From contig NEVA01000028.1 of assembly GCA_002304445.1 (NCBI GenBank), forward strand, positions 1-34,316: a DNA stretch of 34,316 bases, given 5' to 3'. The stretch comes from Opitutia bacterium Tous-C4FEB (lineage in GTDB: Bacteria > Verrucomicrobiota > Verrucomicrobiia > Opitutales > Opitutaceae). The translations under genes were made by a program, and so were the position numbers. This document shows positions 14,672 to 23,413 of the stretch, piece by piece (position 1 is the stretch's first letter; each line of letters begins with the position of its first letter). The notes under the pieces were generated by a model. That model had not been told where the DNA came from and did no database searches. It saw only the letters and a list, made by a program, of their open reading frames with translations.

Positions 14672-17190
14672 TTACCGAGGGAGATGAGGTTGGCGAAGAG
14701 GCGGTAGGCGCCGGGGACGCCGGCGGGGAGTTGGCGGAAGAAGCCGAGGCCCGTGTAAACGTAGTAGCCTTTGCCGTGCCGGGCGACGAGCAGGCCGCCG
14801 CGTTGCGGTTTCTCGCCGGCGTCGGCGCAGGCGAGGAGCGGGGTGAACTCGGGGCCCCAGGTGGTGCCGAAATACGCGCCGCGCTCTTGGACCCAGCCGG
14901 TCCAGTCGGCGGGGGTGAGCTTGTTGGGGACGTTGAACGCGGGATGGTTCGGCTCGAGGAGGGTGATGGCGGCGTCCTCATCGGTGACGCGGGCGTCGTT
15001 GCCGCCGAGGGTGAGGGCGAAGGGGGCGAGGCGGTCGGTCTTAATGTCGCGGCCGGGGCGGTTGTATTGGGTGATGACGGTGCCGCCCTGCTCGACCCAG
15101 GCGAAGAGGCCGGCGAGGTTGGCGGAGAGACCTTCGCGGACGTTGAAGGCGCGGACGCCGGTCACGACGGCGTCGAAGGCGGCGAGTTTTTCGGGCGTGA
15201 GATCGGCATCGGTGAGGGTGGTGACGGTGCAACCGAGTTGGGCGAGGGCGGCGGGGATGTCGTCGCCGGCGCCGGGGAGGAAGCCGATTTTTTTGGCGGT
15301 GACGGCGACGTCGAAGGCGACGGCGCGTTGGCGGGCGAGGGGTTGCAGGACCTGGGGCGGAATATGCGGGTAGTTCACTTCGTCGCGGGCGTGGCGGTAG
15401 GTCGCGGTGCCGATCGTGGCCATGGCGCCGAGGGTGGCGGTGGACGCGGCGGGAGAAGCGGTGACGGCGAAGGTGAGGCGGGATTTCGCGCCGACGGCAG
15501 CGAGGGTGAAGGGCTGTGCGGCGGGGGTGGCTTTCCAGCCGGCGGGGAGTTCGAGGGCGACGGAGCCGGTGCGGTCGGGGCGGTTGGCGGAGATTTCAAC
15601 GTCGACGGAGCGGGTGGCGCCGGGGGTGAGGACGGTGACATCGGAGGTGAACGTGAGCGACACGGGCGGAACGACGTCGAGGCGGCGGCGTTTTTCCGTG
15701 GGTCCCGAGCCGGAGACGGAGCGGGGTTCGTCGGCGATGGTGAGTTGTTGGCCGGCGATTTCAAAAACGTAGGAGAACGGGAAGGCGGGTTTGTTCTCCG
15801 CGTCGCCGATGAGGGCGGGGTCGTCGACGCGGGCAAAGCCGGGGCGGCCCTCGACGCGGAGCCAGTAGGGGGTGGTGAGCGGAGTGGACGCGGGGATTTC
15901 GATTTTCGATTTTTGAATTTCGATTTTCGATTGGACGGAGATTTCGGCGGTGAGGGTTTTGCCGGTGGAGTCGCGCGTGCTGAGCCAGCGGACGGGAACG
16001 ATGGAGGAAACAGTGTGGGTGAGATCGAGAGTTTCGCCGGCGACGACGTCGGCGGTGGCGGATGTGGTCGCGACGGTGAGGCCAAGGCAGGCGATGAGGG
16101 CGCGGTCGAGTTGCGCGCGTTTGTCGGTGACGAGGGGATCGGCTGGCAGCGTCGCGAGGGCGGCGCGGAGGGCGAGCAGGGCGGGGACGTTGGCGGCGAG
16201 ATTTTTTTGGTCGAAGGCGGACTCGGCGGCGGCGGCGAGGGCGTCGATTTTCTCGCCGGGGCCGGGGTAACGGGCGGTCCAAGTGGTGGCGACGCCCTCG
16301 AACAGGCCGGACTTGGTGGGTTCGCCGCCGAGGGGATAAAAGAGTTCGGTGCGGGGGCCGCCGACGCCGGCGCCGCGGCCTTGGCCGAAGATGACGCCGC
16401 CGAGATTTTGGGTTTTGTGCTCGGCGAGGACGCGGAGGGAGAGGGTGGAGAGCGGGATGCCGAGGACGGGATCGTTGCCCTCGACGAGGACGGAAACGGA
16501 ATCGACGGTGGGGGCGGCGCGGCCGAAGGAGCCGTTTTGAAGGATGCGTTTGGGCTGCCAAGGCTTCAGGCCCTGGGCGAGTTGCTCGGGGTAGGCTTTG
16601 GGGTCGCCGGCGAGTTTGAAGGCCTCGATGGAAAGGACGGCGGAGGCCGTGTGGTGGCCGTGGGTGCCGCCGGGTTGGGGCGAGAAACGGGTCAGAATGA
16701 TGTCGGGCTGGAAGCGGCGGATGACGCGGACCATGTCGCCGATGACTTCGTCGCGGCCCCAGACGCGTTGGGTGTCGGCGTAGTCTTTGGAGAAACCGAA
16801 ATCGAGGGCGCGGGAGAAAAACTGTTGGGCACCATCGAGGCGGCGGCCGGCGAGGAGTTCCTGAGTGCGGGCGATGCCGAGTTTGTCGCCGAGCTCGGGG
16901 CCGATGACGTTTTGACCACCGTCGCCGCGGGTGAGGGAGAGGTAGGCGGTGCGGTAGCCGCGGCCGCGGGAGAGCCAGGCGAGGAACTGGGTGTTTTCGT
17001 CGTCGGGATGGGCGGCAGTGTAAAGGACGGAGCCGAGTTCGCGGAATTGGCGCAGGTCGAGGAGGGCGGCGGGGATGGTGGGCGCGGCCGGGGCGGCGGG
17101 TGGCGGGGCGGGCTGCGCGGTCACGGGGGAAAGGGTGGCGAGTAAGAACAGCGCGGAGGCAAGGGCGGTGACTTTGGGCGGGAGGCTCAT
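14665..17190 (-). CDS. exported large PIG-L family deacetylase
   Basis: An 841-residue secreted protein with signal peptide MSLPPKVTALASALFLLATL, cleaved near TAQPAP. The N-terminal PIG-L domain (~50-300) has zinc-binding AAHPDDE at 59-65 and a late GGTHGHHTAS (174-183) that supplies the second zinc His and catalytic region. The middle (~410-640) is beta-rich and resembles NEW3-type sandwich modules (SVALELPAGWKATP). The C-terminus (~660-841) looks like a class I glutamine-amidotransferase-like domain, with AAFDAVVTGVRAFNVREG and FAWVEQGGTVITQYNRPG. Such proteins deacetylate N-acetyl sugars or amidated conjugates outside the cytoplasm. It is the first gene of a minus-strand run reaching bshA. 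Confidence 0.85.
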   Translation of the reverse strand: MSLPPKVTALASALFLLATLSPVTAQPAPPPAAPAAPTIPAALLDLRQFRELGSVLYTAAHPDDENTQFLAWLSRGRGYRTAYLSLTRGDGGQNVIGPELGDKLGIARTQELLAGRRLDGAQQFFSRALDFGFSKDYADTQRVWGRDEVIGDMVRVIRRFQPDIILTRFSPQPGGTHGHHTASAVLSIEAFKLAGDPKAYPEQLAQGLKPWQPKRILQNGSFGRAAPTVDSVSVLVEGNDPVLGIPLSTLSLRVLAEHKTQNLGGVIFGQGRGAGVGGPRTELFYPLGGEPTKSGLFEGVATTWTARYPGPGEKIDALAAAAESAFDQKNLAANVPALLALRAALATLPADPLVTDKRAQLDRALIACLGLTVATTSATADVVAGETLDLTHTVSSIVPVRWLSTRDSTGKTLTAEISVQSKIEIQKSKIEIPASTPLTTPYWLRVEGRPGFARVDDPALIGDAENKPAFPFSYVFEIAGQQLTIADEPRSVSGSGPTEKRRRLDVVPPVSLTFTSDVTVLTPGATRSVDVEISANRPDRTGSVALELPAGWKATPAAQPFTLAAVGAKSRLTFAVTASPAASTATLGAMATIGTATYRHARDEVNYPHIPPQVLQPLARQRAVAFDVAVTAKKIGFLPGAGDDIPAALAQLGCTVTTLTDADLTPEKLAAFDAVVTGVRAFNVREGLSANLAGLFAWVEQGGTVITQYNRPGRDIKTDRLAPFALTLGGNDARVTDEDAAITLLEPNHPAFNVPNKLTPADWTGWVQERGAYFGTTWGPEFTPLLACADAGEKPQRGGLLVARHGKGYYVYTGLGFFRQLPAGVPGAYRLFANLISLGKK

Positions 17191-17281
17191 GAAGGGGATG
17201 GCCTCACGCGGAGGACGCGGAGGGCGCGGGAGTGGAGAAAGGGAGAGACGGGGGGAGCAGGAAAGGGTTTTGGGCGGGATG

Positions 17282-17311
17282 AAAAAAGGCCCCGACTTTA
17301 CGGGTCGGGGC
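17282..17311 (-). terminator. rho-independent terminator of the DUF2911 gene
   Basis: On the minus strand, GCCCCGAC, a 7-nt loop, GTCGGGGC (plus coordinates 17289-17311), then CCTTTTTT (17282-17288). A perfect 8-bp GC-rich stem followed by a six-T run is a classic intrinsic terminator, 40 bp after the stop codon at 17352. Confidence 0.85.
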
Positions 17312-17322
17312 GTGGGAACTGA

Positions 17323-17353
17323 AGGGCGGGTCGGAGACCCTGCCCTACTTTTT
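17323..17353. repeat. palindromic repeat copy B, at the DUF2911 stop codon
   Basis: AGGGCGGGTCGGAGACCCTG then CCCTACTTTTT, identical to copy A at 14641-14671 across the core. It lies directly after the DUF2911 stop and before the intrinsic terminator. Confidence 0.7.
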
Positions 17354-18236
17354 ATTTCAGGGAGGCGATGAGCTTCTGGTTCAGGCCGGTGTATTCTTCG
17401 CCGATGGCTCCGCCGGCTTTTTGGGCGGCGGCGAGCGAGGCTTGGGCGGAGGCGAGGGCTCCGGCTTTGTCGCCGGCGGCGGCTTGAATGAGACCTTTGC
17501 GATAGACGAGGTAGAAGGCATTGGGCTGGGCGGCGATGGCGGCGTCCATCCAGGTGGCGGCTTTCTTCAGGTCGATTTTGTGGTCGAGGTAGAACATGGC
17601 GGCGGCGGCGTAGGGCTTCTTCGCGGCGTCGGAGGCCATGGCGGCTTCGATCTGGGGCACGAGGGTGGCTACGAGGTCGACCTTGATGGCGACGGGCACG
17701 CGGACGTTGGCCCAGGAGAGATTGAGCGTGGCGGATTCGTCGCGGAGGTCGTTGAAGCCGATCTCAAGGGTCTCGACGGCGGCGGCGAGAGCGACGGGCT
17801 TAACGGTCACGCGGGCGACGTCGTTCTCCTGTTTGTAAGCGTAGGCACCCCAACTGGAGGAGTCTTTGTGGACGATGACGGTCCACTCCTTTTCGCCGGG
17901 GATGGTGAAGAGCTCGTAGGAGCCGGCGGGGATGGCGGCGCCGCCGAAGTTTACCGGGGTGGAGAATTTGATCTTGGTGGCGGTGTTGGCGCCGGTGCGC
18001 CAGATTTTGCCGTAGGGGACGAGGGCGCCGAAGACGACGCGGCCTTTGGCGCTGGGGCGGGCGTAGAGGAGCTCGATGTCGGTGATGCCCACGCGCTGTT
18101 TGAGCATGATGGACGGGCTGGCGGCGGGGAATTCGAGTTTCGGCGCGGCGGGAGCCGCGGTCTGGGCGGTGAGGTTCGCGGTGAGGGCGAAGGCGAGCCC
18201 AAGCAGGGCGAGGGAGCGGGCGGGATTTGGTTTCAT
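17352..18236 (-). CDS. exported DUF2911 domain protein
   Basis: A 294-residue protein with a signal peptide (MKPNPARSLALLGLAFALTA, cleaved near TAQTAAPA). Residues ~40-180 match DUF2911: a start SPSIMLKQRVGITDIELLYA, then RPSAKGRVVFGALVPYGKIW, RTGANTATKIKF, GSYELFTIPG, WTVIVHKD, and WGAYAYKQENDVARV. The C-terminal ~100 residues are helical and Ala-rich (DAAIAAQPNAFYLVYRKGLI), resembling TPR repeats. DUF2911 proteins are common in Bacteroidota and Verrucomicrobiota and their biochemical role is unknown. It ends in a strong intrinsic terminator, so it closes its transcript. Confidence 0.85.
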   Translation of the reverse strand: MKPNPARSLALLGLAFALTANLTAQTAAPAAPKLEFPAASPSIMLKQRVGITDIELLYARPSAKGRVVFGALVPYGKIWRTGANTATKIKFSTPVNFGGAAIPAGSYELFTIPGEKEWTVIVHKDSSSWGAYAYKQENDVARVTVKPVALAAAVETLEIGFNDLRDESATLNLSWANVRVPVAIKVDLVATLVPQIEAAMASDAAKKPYAAAAMFYLDHKIDLKKAATWMDAAIAAQPNAFYLVYRKGLIQAAAGDKAGALASAQASLAAAQKAGGAIGEEYTGLNQKLIASLK

Positions 18237-18324
18237 GGGAGAAGAAGAGCCGGAGGGTGGATGGAGGCGGGCGTTTGACGCAAGTGAGCGGAAGGAGTTT
18301 CGGGCGAGGGGGCGCGGGTAGAGA

Positions 18325-18364
18325 AGTGATGGATCGCCGCGTCGCTTTGCTCCTCGCGATGACA
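18325..18364. repeat. dispersed GC-rich repeat (GCGTCGCTTTGCTCCTCGCG type)
   Basis: The plus strand reads GATCGCCGCGTCGCTTTGCT then CCTCGCGATGACAGG just after the fhs stop codon. The reverse complement (GTCATCGCGAGGAGCAAAGC, then GACGCGGCGATCC) is a sequence type seen scattered between genes in several bacterial phyla. It lies in the spacer between fhs and the DUF2911 gene. Confidence 0.45.
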
Positions 18365-18370
18365 GGAGGC

Positions 18371-20053
18371 TTAGGAGAGGCCGGTGATTTCGCCGTCGTC
18401 GGTGATGTCGATGTGCTCGGCGGCGGGGACTTCGGGCAGGCCGGGCATGCGGAGAATTTCGCCGGCGATCGGCACCAGAAAACCGGCGCCGGCGGCGATC
18501 TCGATCTCGCGCACGACGAACGTGAAGCCGCGTGGGCGGCCGAGCAGAGCGGGCTGGTCGCTGAAGGAGTATTGGGTCTTTGCGATGCAGATCGGCAGGC
18601 CGGCGAGGCCGAGCTCGGCGATGGTCTTGAGGTCGGTGCGGGCTTTGGGGCCGAACTCAACGCGGTCGGCGCCGTAGATCTTCGTGGCGACGGCGGTGAT
18701 TTTTTCTTCGACGCTTTGCGCGAGTTCGTAGGCGAACTGTGGGGCGCGGGGGCGCGGGGATTTTTCGCACGCGGCGACCAGCGCGGCGGCGGCGGCGAGC
18801 GCGCCCTCGCCGCCGAGCCCGAAGTGGTCGCTCGGGACGGCCTGCACGCCGAACTCGGCGCAGAGTTGGACGACGAGGGCGAGTTCCTCGGCGGTGTCCG
18901 TGGGGAAACGGTTGATGACGACGACGGGGGTGAGGCCGAAGACGCGGGCGTTCTCTAGGTGCTTTTGGAGATTGGCAAAACCGCGGCGGATGGCGTCGGG
19001 GTTGGCGGCGGAGAGTTCCTTGAGGGCGGTGCCGCCCTGGTATTTGAGCGCGCGGACGGTGGCGACGAGGGCGAGGGCGTCGGGCCAGAGGCCGGCGGCG
19101 CGGCATTTGAGATCGAGGAATTTCTCACCGCCGAGATCGAAGCCGAAGCCGCACTCGGTGACGACGTAGTCGGCGAGGCTGAGGCCGAGACGGGTGGCGA
19201 GGACGGAGTTGGTGCCCTGGGCGATGTTGGCGAACGGGCCGCCGTGGAGAATGGCGGGGGTGCCCTCGTGGGTCTGGACGAGGTTGGGGACGATGGCGTC
19301 TTTCAGGAGCGCGGCCATGGCGCCGTGGATTTTGAGATCGCGGGCGTAAATGGGTTTTTTCTCGCGGGTGAAGCCGATGAAGATGCCGCCCAGCCGGGCC
19401 TTGAGGTCGGCGCGGGACGAGGCGAGGCAAAGGATGGCCATGACCTCGGAGGCGGCGGTGATGTCGAAACCGGTCTCGCGGGGAACGCCGAAGCCGCGGC
19501 CGCCGAGGCCGACCATAATGCGGCGGAGGGAGCGGTCGTTCATGTCGAAGACGCGCTTGGTGCGGACGGTCATCGGGTCGAGGCCGAGGACGTTTTTTTT
19601 GTTCTGGAGTTGGTTATCGACGCAGGCGGCGAGGAGGTTGTGGGCCTTCTCGATGGCGGCGAAATCGCCGTTAAAATGAAGGTTGATGTCGGCGTGCGGG
19701 CCGACGCGCGCGCGGCCGCCGCCGGTGGCGCCGCCCTTGAGGCCGAAGACCGGGCCGAGGGAAGGCTCGCGGAGGACGGCGGCGGTGCGTTTGCCGAGGC
19801 GCGTGAGGGCGTCGCTGAGACCGATAGTGGTGGTGGTCTTGCCCTCGCCGGCGGGCGTGGGCGTGATGGCCGAGACGAGGATGAGGCGGGAGTTTTCCGC
19901 GCGCGCGGCGTCGATGCGGGCGAGGGGAAGCTTGGCCTTGAAACGACCGTGGAGCTCGAGTTCGTCGGGGCCGAGGCCGAGCTTGGCGGCGATCTCCGTG
20001 ATGGGGCGGAGGGCGGTTTTTTCGAAAGCAGAAATGGCGTCGAGGGCGGACAT
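18371..20053 (-). CDS. fhs: formate--tetrahydrofolate ligase
   Basis: A 560-residue cytoplasmic enzyme that makes 10-formyltetrahydrofolate from formate, THF and ATP. The P-loop TPTPAGEGKTTTTIGLSDAL at 65-83 and the following REPSLGPVFGLKGGATGGGR block are diagnostic for the family. Further signatures are HGGPFANIAQGTNS, ADYVVTECGFGFDLGGEKF, and a C-terminal ARTDLKTIAELGLAGLPICI. The length is the usual ~555-560. I use the ATG at 20053 (MSALDAISAFEK); the frame extends another 54 codons upstream without similarity. It is transcribed away from the clan-CD lipoprotein gene. Confidence 0.96.
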   Translation of the reverse strand: MSALDAISAFEKTALRPITEIAAKLGLGPDELELHGRFKAKLPLARIDAARAENSRLILVSAITPTPAGEGKTTTTIGLSDALTRLGKRTAAVLREPSLGPVFGLKGGATGGGRARVGPHADINLHFNGDFAAIEKAHNLLAACVDNQLQNKKNVLGLDPMTVRTKRVFDMNDRSLRRIMVGLGGRGFGVPRETGFDITAASEVMAILCLASSRADLKARLGGIFIGFTREKKPIYARDLKIHGAMAALLKDAIVPNLVQTHEGTPAILHGGPFANIAQGTNSVLATRLGLSLADYVVTECGFGFDLGGEKFLDLKCRAAGLWPDALALVATVRALKYQGGTALKELSAANPDAIRRGFANLQKHLENARVFGLTPVVVINRFPTDTAEELALVVQLCAEFGVQAVPSDHFGLGGEGALAAAAALVAACEKSPRPRAPQFAYELAQSVEEKITAVATKIYGADRVEFGPKARTDLKTIAELGLAGLPICIAKTQYSFSDQPALLGRPRGFTFVVREIEIAAGAGFLVPIAGEILRMPGLPEVPAAEHIDITDDGEITGLS

Positions 20054-20231
20054 AGCGGAGGGATATTCGAGGTAAAAAGAAACGGGAGCGGAACGAGCGT
20101 GCGGGGAGCCAAGCCCACGTCGAGTGCGGGCTGAAGCGAATAAATGGGACAGTTTTTCGGCAAACGGGCTGTCGGACCGTGAAGTGAGTTGCGCGGGGCG
20201 GGGAAGCTGCACCATGGGTGAGGTTCAATCG

Positions 20232-22136
20232 ATGACTATTTCGAATCGCCGGAGCGTGATCAGAAACGTGATTTTGGGGTGCGCCGCGGCGCTGCTCGGC
20301 GGGTGCACGACGGCAGTGGTGCGCGAGCCGGCGGCGGCGGTTGCTCCGGCCGAGCCCATCGCCCCGGCAAAGGTGACGCCGGGAGATGCGTTTGTTTTTA
20401 TCTCGGGCGGAGGCACGCCGCTTTCGAACAACTACTCGCAGTATCTGCAGGCGCTGGGGGTAAACGACGGGCTGCGGGCGCGTTATCCGAGCGATGCAGT
20501 GTGGACGTTTTTCGGGGCGGGCAACCGCCCGGATCGGGCGGCGGTGTTCGGCGATACCCGTCGATTGTTGAAGGAAGACGGCTTGTTGGTGGAATCGTGG
20601 CTGCCGGGAGTTTTGCAGGGAAACCGACCGGCGCGGCGGGCGGAGATTTTTGCGGCGTTGAAGAACGAGATTCTCCCGCGGGTCGCGCACGGCGGCACGC
20701 TATACCTCATCGTCGGCGACCATGGCGAACTCTCGCGGGGCGCGGTGAAGGAGAGTCAGATCACCCTCTGGCAGATGGCGCCCGCGGCGGGGGCGAAGAG
20801 CGCGGCAACGTGGCGGACGGATACGAAGGAAGTGCTGACGGTGACGGAGCTGCGGGCGGCGTTGACGGCGGGGCTGGGCGCGGGCCGGGTGGTTTTCTAT
20901 CTTACCTGCTGTCACTCGGGCGGGTTTCACCACCTGGATGTGCCGCGCAGCGTGCCGGCTAATCCGGCGTGGTTCACCGGCTTTCAACCCGTGGAGTGTG
21001 CCGACTGGAGCGCGCAAGTCGCGCCGGCGCGGATGGCGGGGTTCACGGCGACGACGGAGGATTCGCTCGCGGCGGGCTGCGTGCCCGATCCCGACCCGGA
21101 GAAATGGCGCGGGCAGGAACGGCACTTTCCCGAGGCCCTGTTTGGCGTCGACCTCATGACGGGGGCGACGAAGGGCGCGGCGTTGCCCAGTTTTGCGGCG
21201 GCGCACGAAGCGGCGGTGTTGGTGAACCGCACGATCGACAAGCCTTCGAGCACGGCGGAGATGTGGCTCGAACGGTATGCGACGCTGATCGAGAAGGTCG
21301 TCAAAGACAGCCCTGCCCTGACGCCAAAAGCGCGGGCGGCGGCGGAGCGCTACGAACGCATCGTGGAGGGCGAGATGACGGGAGTTTCCGACGCGAAATG
21401 GCTGGCGACGGAGCGGCGCTACGCCCGGTTTGTGGAGGCGTTGACGGAGCAGAATTTTTCGAGCGCGGTTTTGTTGGGCGGCGGGACGCGGGCGCAGTTG
21501 GAGGCGGCGATCGGGACCAAACCGGGCAATGCCGGCGGCGGTGGGGCGCGGCGGCGGGGTGCGCCGGATGACGTGAAGAAACTGTGGACCGAGACGATCC
21601 GGCCGGCGTGGAAAGCGGCCTTGCAGGCGGGGACGGTCAAAGGCGTGTCGAAGGAGGTGCGGGCGTTTGAGCTGCACCTGATCGGGCTGGAGGAAAAGAA
21701 CCCGTCGCGGATTTTTCTGCCGGGCGATCGCACCGCGGTGCGGAACGAACTTTTTTGGCAGTCGAGCTCGGCGATCCCGGCGACGGCGGACGCGAAGAAG
21801 GCCGCGGTGTTGGGGCGTTGGGAAGCGGGGCGGCGTGCGTTGGTCTTGGCGTGGGCGCGAACGGCGACCGATGAAAAAGTGAAAGCGGCGGCCGTGAAAT
21901 GGGCCGGACCGGCGCGGGCGGCCCCCGCGGCCTCAACGAGGGCAACCGCGCCGCGCGCGGCGATTCCTGCATTGGCGCAAGGCGAGCGGAAAGAGGCGTT
22001 GCAGCGGGTGTTGTTTTACCGGCGCGTGCTGGGCGCGTGGGCGTTTCTCCTCGCGGTGGACGAACGCGGCGCGCTGGAACGGCTGGCGGCGTTGCAAGCG
22101 CTGGAGGAAACGGCGCTGCCGGTGGTGAAGAGCTGA
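20232..22136 (+). CDS. lipoprotein with caspase/legumain-like (clan CD) peptidase domain
   Basis: 634 residues from the ATG at 20232, which has TGAGG eight bases upstream and gives a lipoprotein signal with lipobox LLGGC (Cys25). The frame is open 36 codons further upstream. Residues ~50-300 have the clan CD layout: strand-end His in TLYLIVGDHGEL (His164) and Cys in RVVFYLTCCHSGGF (Cys227), matching the HG and CxSG motifs of C13/C14 peptidases. The fold also shows a FVFISGGG first strand. The C-terminal half is Ala-rich and helical, with no match I recognise. Likely a periplasmic, membrane-anchored cysteine peptidase or transamidase; substrate unknown. Activity depends on these two residues and is inferred. 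Confidence 0.7.
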   Translation: MTISNRRSVIRNVILGCAAALLGGCTTAVVREPAAAVAPAEPIAPAKVTPGDAFVFISGGGTPLSNNYSQYLQALGVNDGLRARYPSDAVWTFFGAGNRPDRAAVFGDTRRLLKEDGLLVESWLPGVLQGNRPARRAEIFAALKNEILPRVAHGGTLYLIVGDHGELSRGAVKESQITLWQMAPAAGAKSAATWRTDTKEVLTVTELRAALTAGLGAGRVVFYLTCCHSGGFHHLDVPRSVPANPAWFTGFQPVECADWSAQVAPARMAGFTATTEDSLAAGCVPDPDPEKWRGQERHFPEALFGVDLMTGATKGAALPSFAAAHEAAVLVNRTIDKPSSTAEMWLERYATLIEKVVKDSPALTPKARAAAERYERIVEGEMTGVSDAKWLATERRYARFVEALTEQNFSSAVLLGGGTRAQLEAAIGTKPGNAGGGGARRRGAPDDVKKLWTETIRPAWKAALQAGTVKGVSKEVRAFELHLIGLEEKNPSRIFLPGDRTAVRNELFWQSSSAIPATADAKKAAVLGRWEAGRRALVLAWARTATDEKVKAAAVKWAGPARAAPAASTRATAPRAAIPALAQGERKEALQRVLFYRRVLGAWAFLLAVDERGALERLAALQALEETALPVVKS

Positions 22137-22179
22137 GGGTTTAGAGCGGAGAGCTGAGAGAGAAAGAAGTCGGAAACTA

Positions 22180-23268
22180 CTACTCCGGGAAACCGGCTTT
22201 CGACAGGGTGGGGAAGAGGCGCAGGGCGTTTTTGTAGTAGAGTTTCTTCAGGACGGCGTCGTCGAGATCGAGGCCGTAGAGTTTCCAGATGCCGTGGTAT
22301 TTGCGGATGGGGTCGAAATATTCGTCGTCGGTTTCCAGGAGGCGGAAGTAGACGTGATATTCGGAGACGTTGTAGGTGTCTTTGCCGAAGAGGACGCGGT
22401 CTTGGTATTTTGTGAGAAAGCGTTTGGCGGCGCGGGGCTGGCGGCCGAGGTCGCTCGTGATGGCGCCGATCTCGGTGTAGACGTTGGGCAGGCGGTCGAG
22501 GAGCGCGCCGAGGCGGTCGAGGTCGTTGGCGAGCCAACCCATGTGGGCGTTGATAAAGATCGTCTGCGGGTGGCGGGCGAAGAGGCTGTGCTGCTCCGCG
22601 ATCAACTGGTCCCACGTGAAATTGGTCTGCTCGGACTGGTTGCGGTTGGCGCGGAGTTTGAGCTCGAGCCAACGTTCGTTGTCCTTGTCCATCGGTTGGA
22701 AGAGGCCGGCGGGATCACCGGTGTGGATGAGGACCGGGATCTTATACTTGGCGCACACAGCCCAGACGCCGTCGAAGCGCGGGTCGTCGGCTTTGATGCG
22801 CTGGCCCTGGCCGTCCTTGAGCATCATGCCGAGGTGCTTCCAGACCTTGAGGCCGACGGCGCCGGCTTTGATGTCGGCTTCGACCTGGGCGGCGGCGCGG
22901 GCGGGATAGTCGGCGTCGTCGAGGCCGGCGTAGTCGATGTTGGTCATGACCGCGAAGCGGCCGGGGGCGGCGGCCTGCATCGCGGCGACGGCGTTGACGA
23001 CCCATTTGCCGTGGCCGCCGCCGACGGGCGAGTTGACGAGCGCGCCCATGTTGAGGCCGTCCATGTCGGCGATGAGCCGCTTGATTCTATCCGGGGTGAC
23101 GTCGCGGTGGTGGGTGTGGATGTCGATGAACGGAAATTTGGCGCGGGTGGGCTTATGCTCGGGGACGCGGAGGGTGGACTTGGGGTTGAATTCCTCGATC
23201 GAAATGGACTGGGCGACGGCCAGCGGGGCGAGCGTGGCGGCGAGGGCGAGCGAAAGGTAGTGGCGCAT
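22180..23268 (-). CDS. exported amidohydrolase (Amidohydro_2-type TIM barrel)
   Basis: A 362-residue protein with signal peptide MRHYLSLALAATLAPLAVAQ. The metal-binding HTHH sits at residues 51-54 (FIDIHTHH). Later ligands appear in GLKVWKHLG, PVLIHTGDPAG and FINAHMGW, with DRVLFGKDTYN near the C-terminus holding a late acidic residue. This is the layout of amidohydrolase-2 (decarboxylase or lactonase-like) enzymes. The family hydrolyses lactones or decarboxylates aromatic acids; the exported form in Verrucomicrobia and Planctomycetes is uncharacterised. It diverges from the CE15-like esterase at 23414, which hints at a shared sugar or uronate pathway. Confidence 0.85.
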   Translation of the reverse strand: MRHYLSLALAATLAPLAVAQSISIEEFNPKSTLRVPEHKPTRAKFPFIDIHTHHRDVTPDRIKRLIADMDGLNMGALVNSPVGGGHGKWVVNAVAAMQAAAPGRFAVMTNIDYAGLDDADYPARAAAQVEADIKAGAVGLKVWKHLGMMLKDGQGQRIKADDPRFDGVWAVCAKYKIPVLIHTGDPAGLFQPMDKDNERWLELKLRANRNQSEQTNFTWDQLIAEQHSLFARHPQTIFINAHMGWLANDLDRLGALLDRLPNVYTEIGAITSDLGRQPRAAKRFLTKYQDRVLFGKDTYNVSEYHVYFRLLETDDEYFDPIRKYHGIWKLYGLDLDDAVLKKLYYKNALRLFPTLSKAGFPE

Positions 23269-23413
23269 AAAAAATGAGTGGGGGCAGCGGTCGGGCGAAC
23301 GGCGGGAGTTTCGGTCCCAGCGACTACGGCGGGAGAGCGGCCGAGGTCAAACCGTCGCGAGAAAAACGCTCCCCGCTTGCGGTCGCGGGCCGACCGGCGC
23401 AGCTATTGGCGGC

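Noticed and set aside
14569-17145. 858-codon plus-strand open frame, Gly/Glu-rich
   Set aside because: It is the antisense shadow of the PIG-L gene, caused by high GC; it has no motifs.
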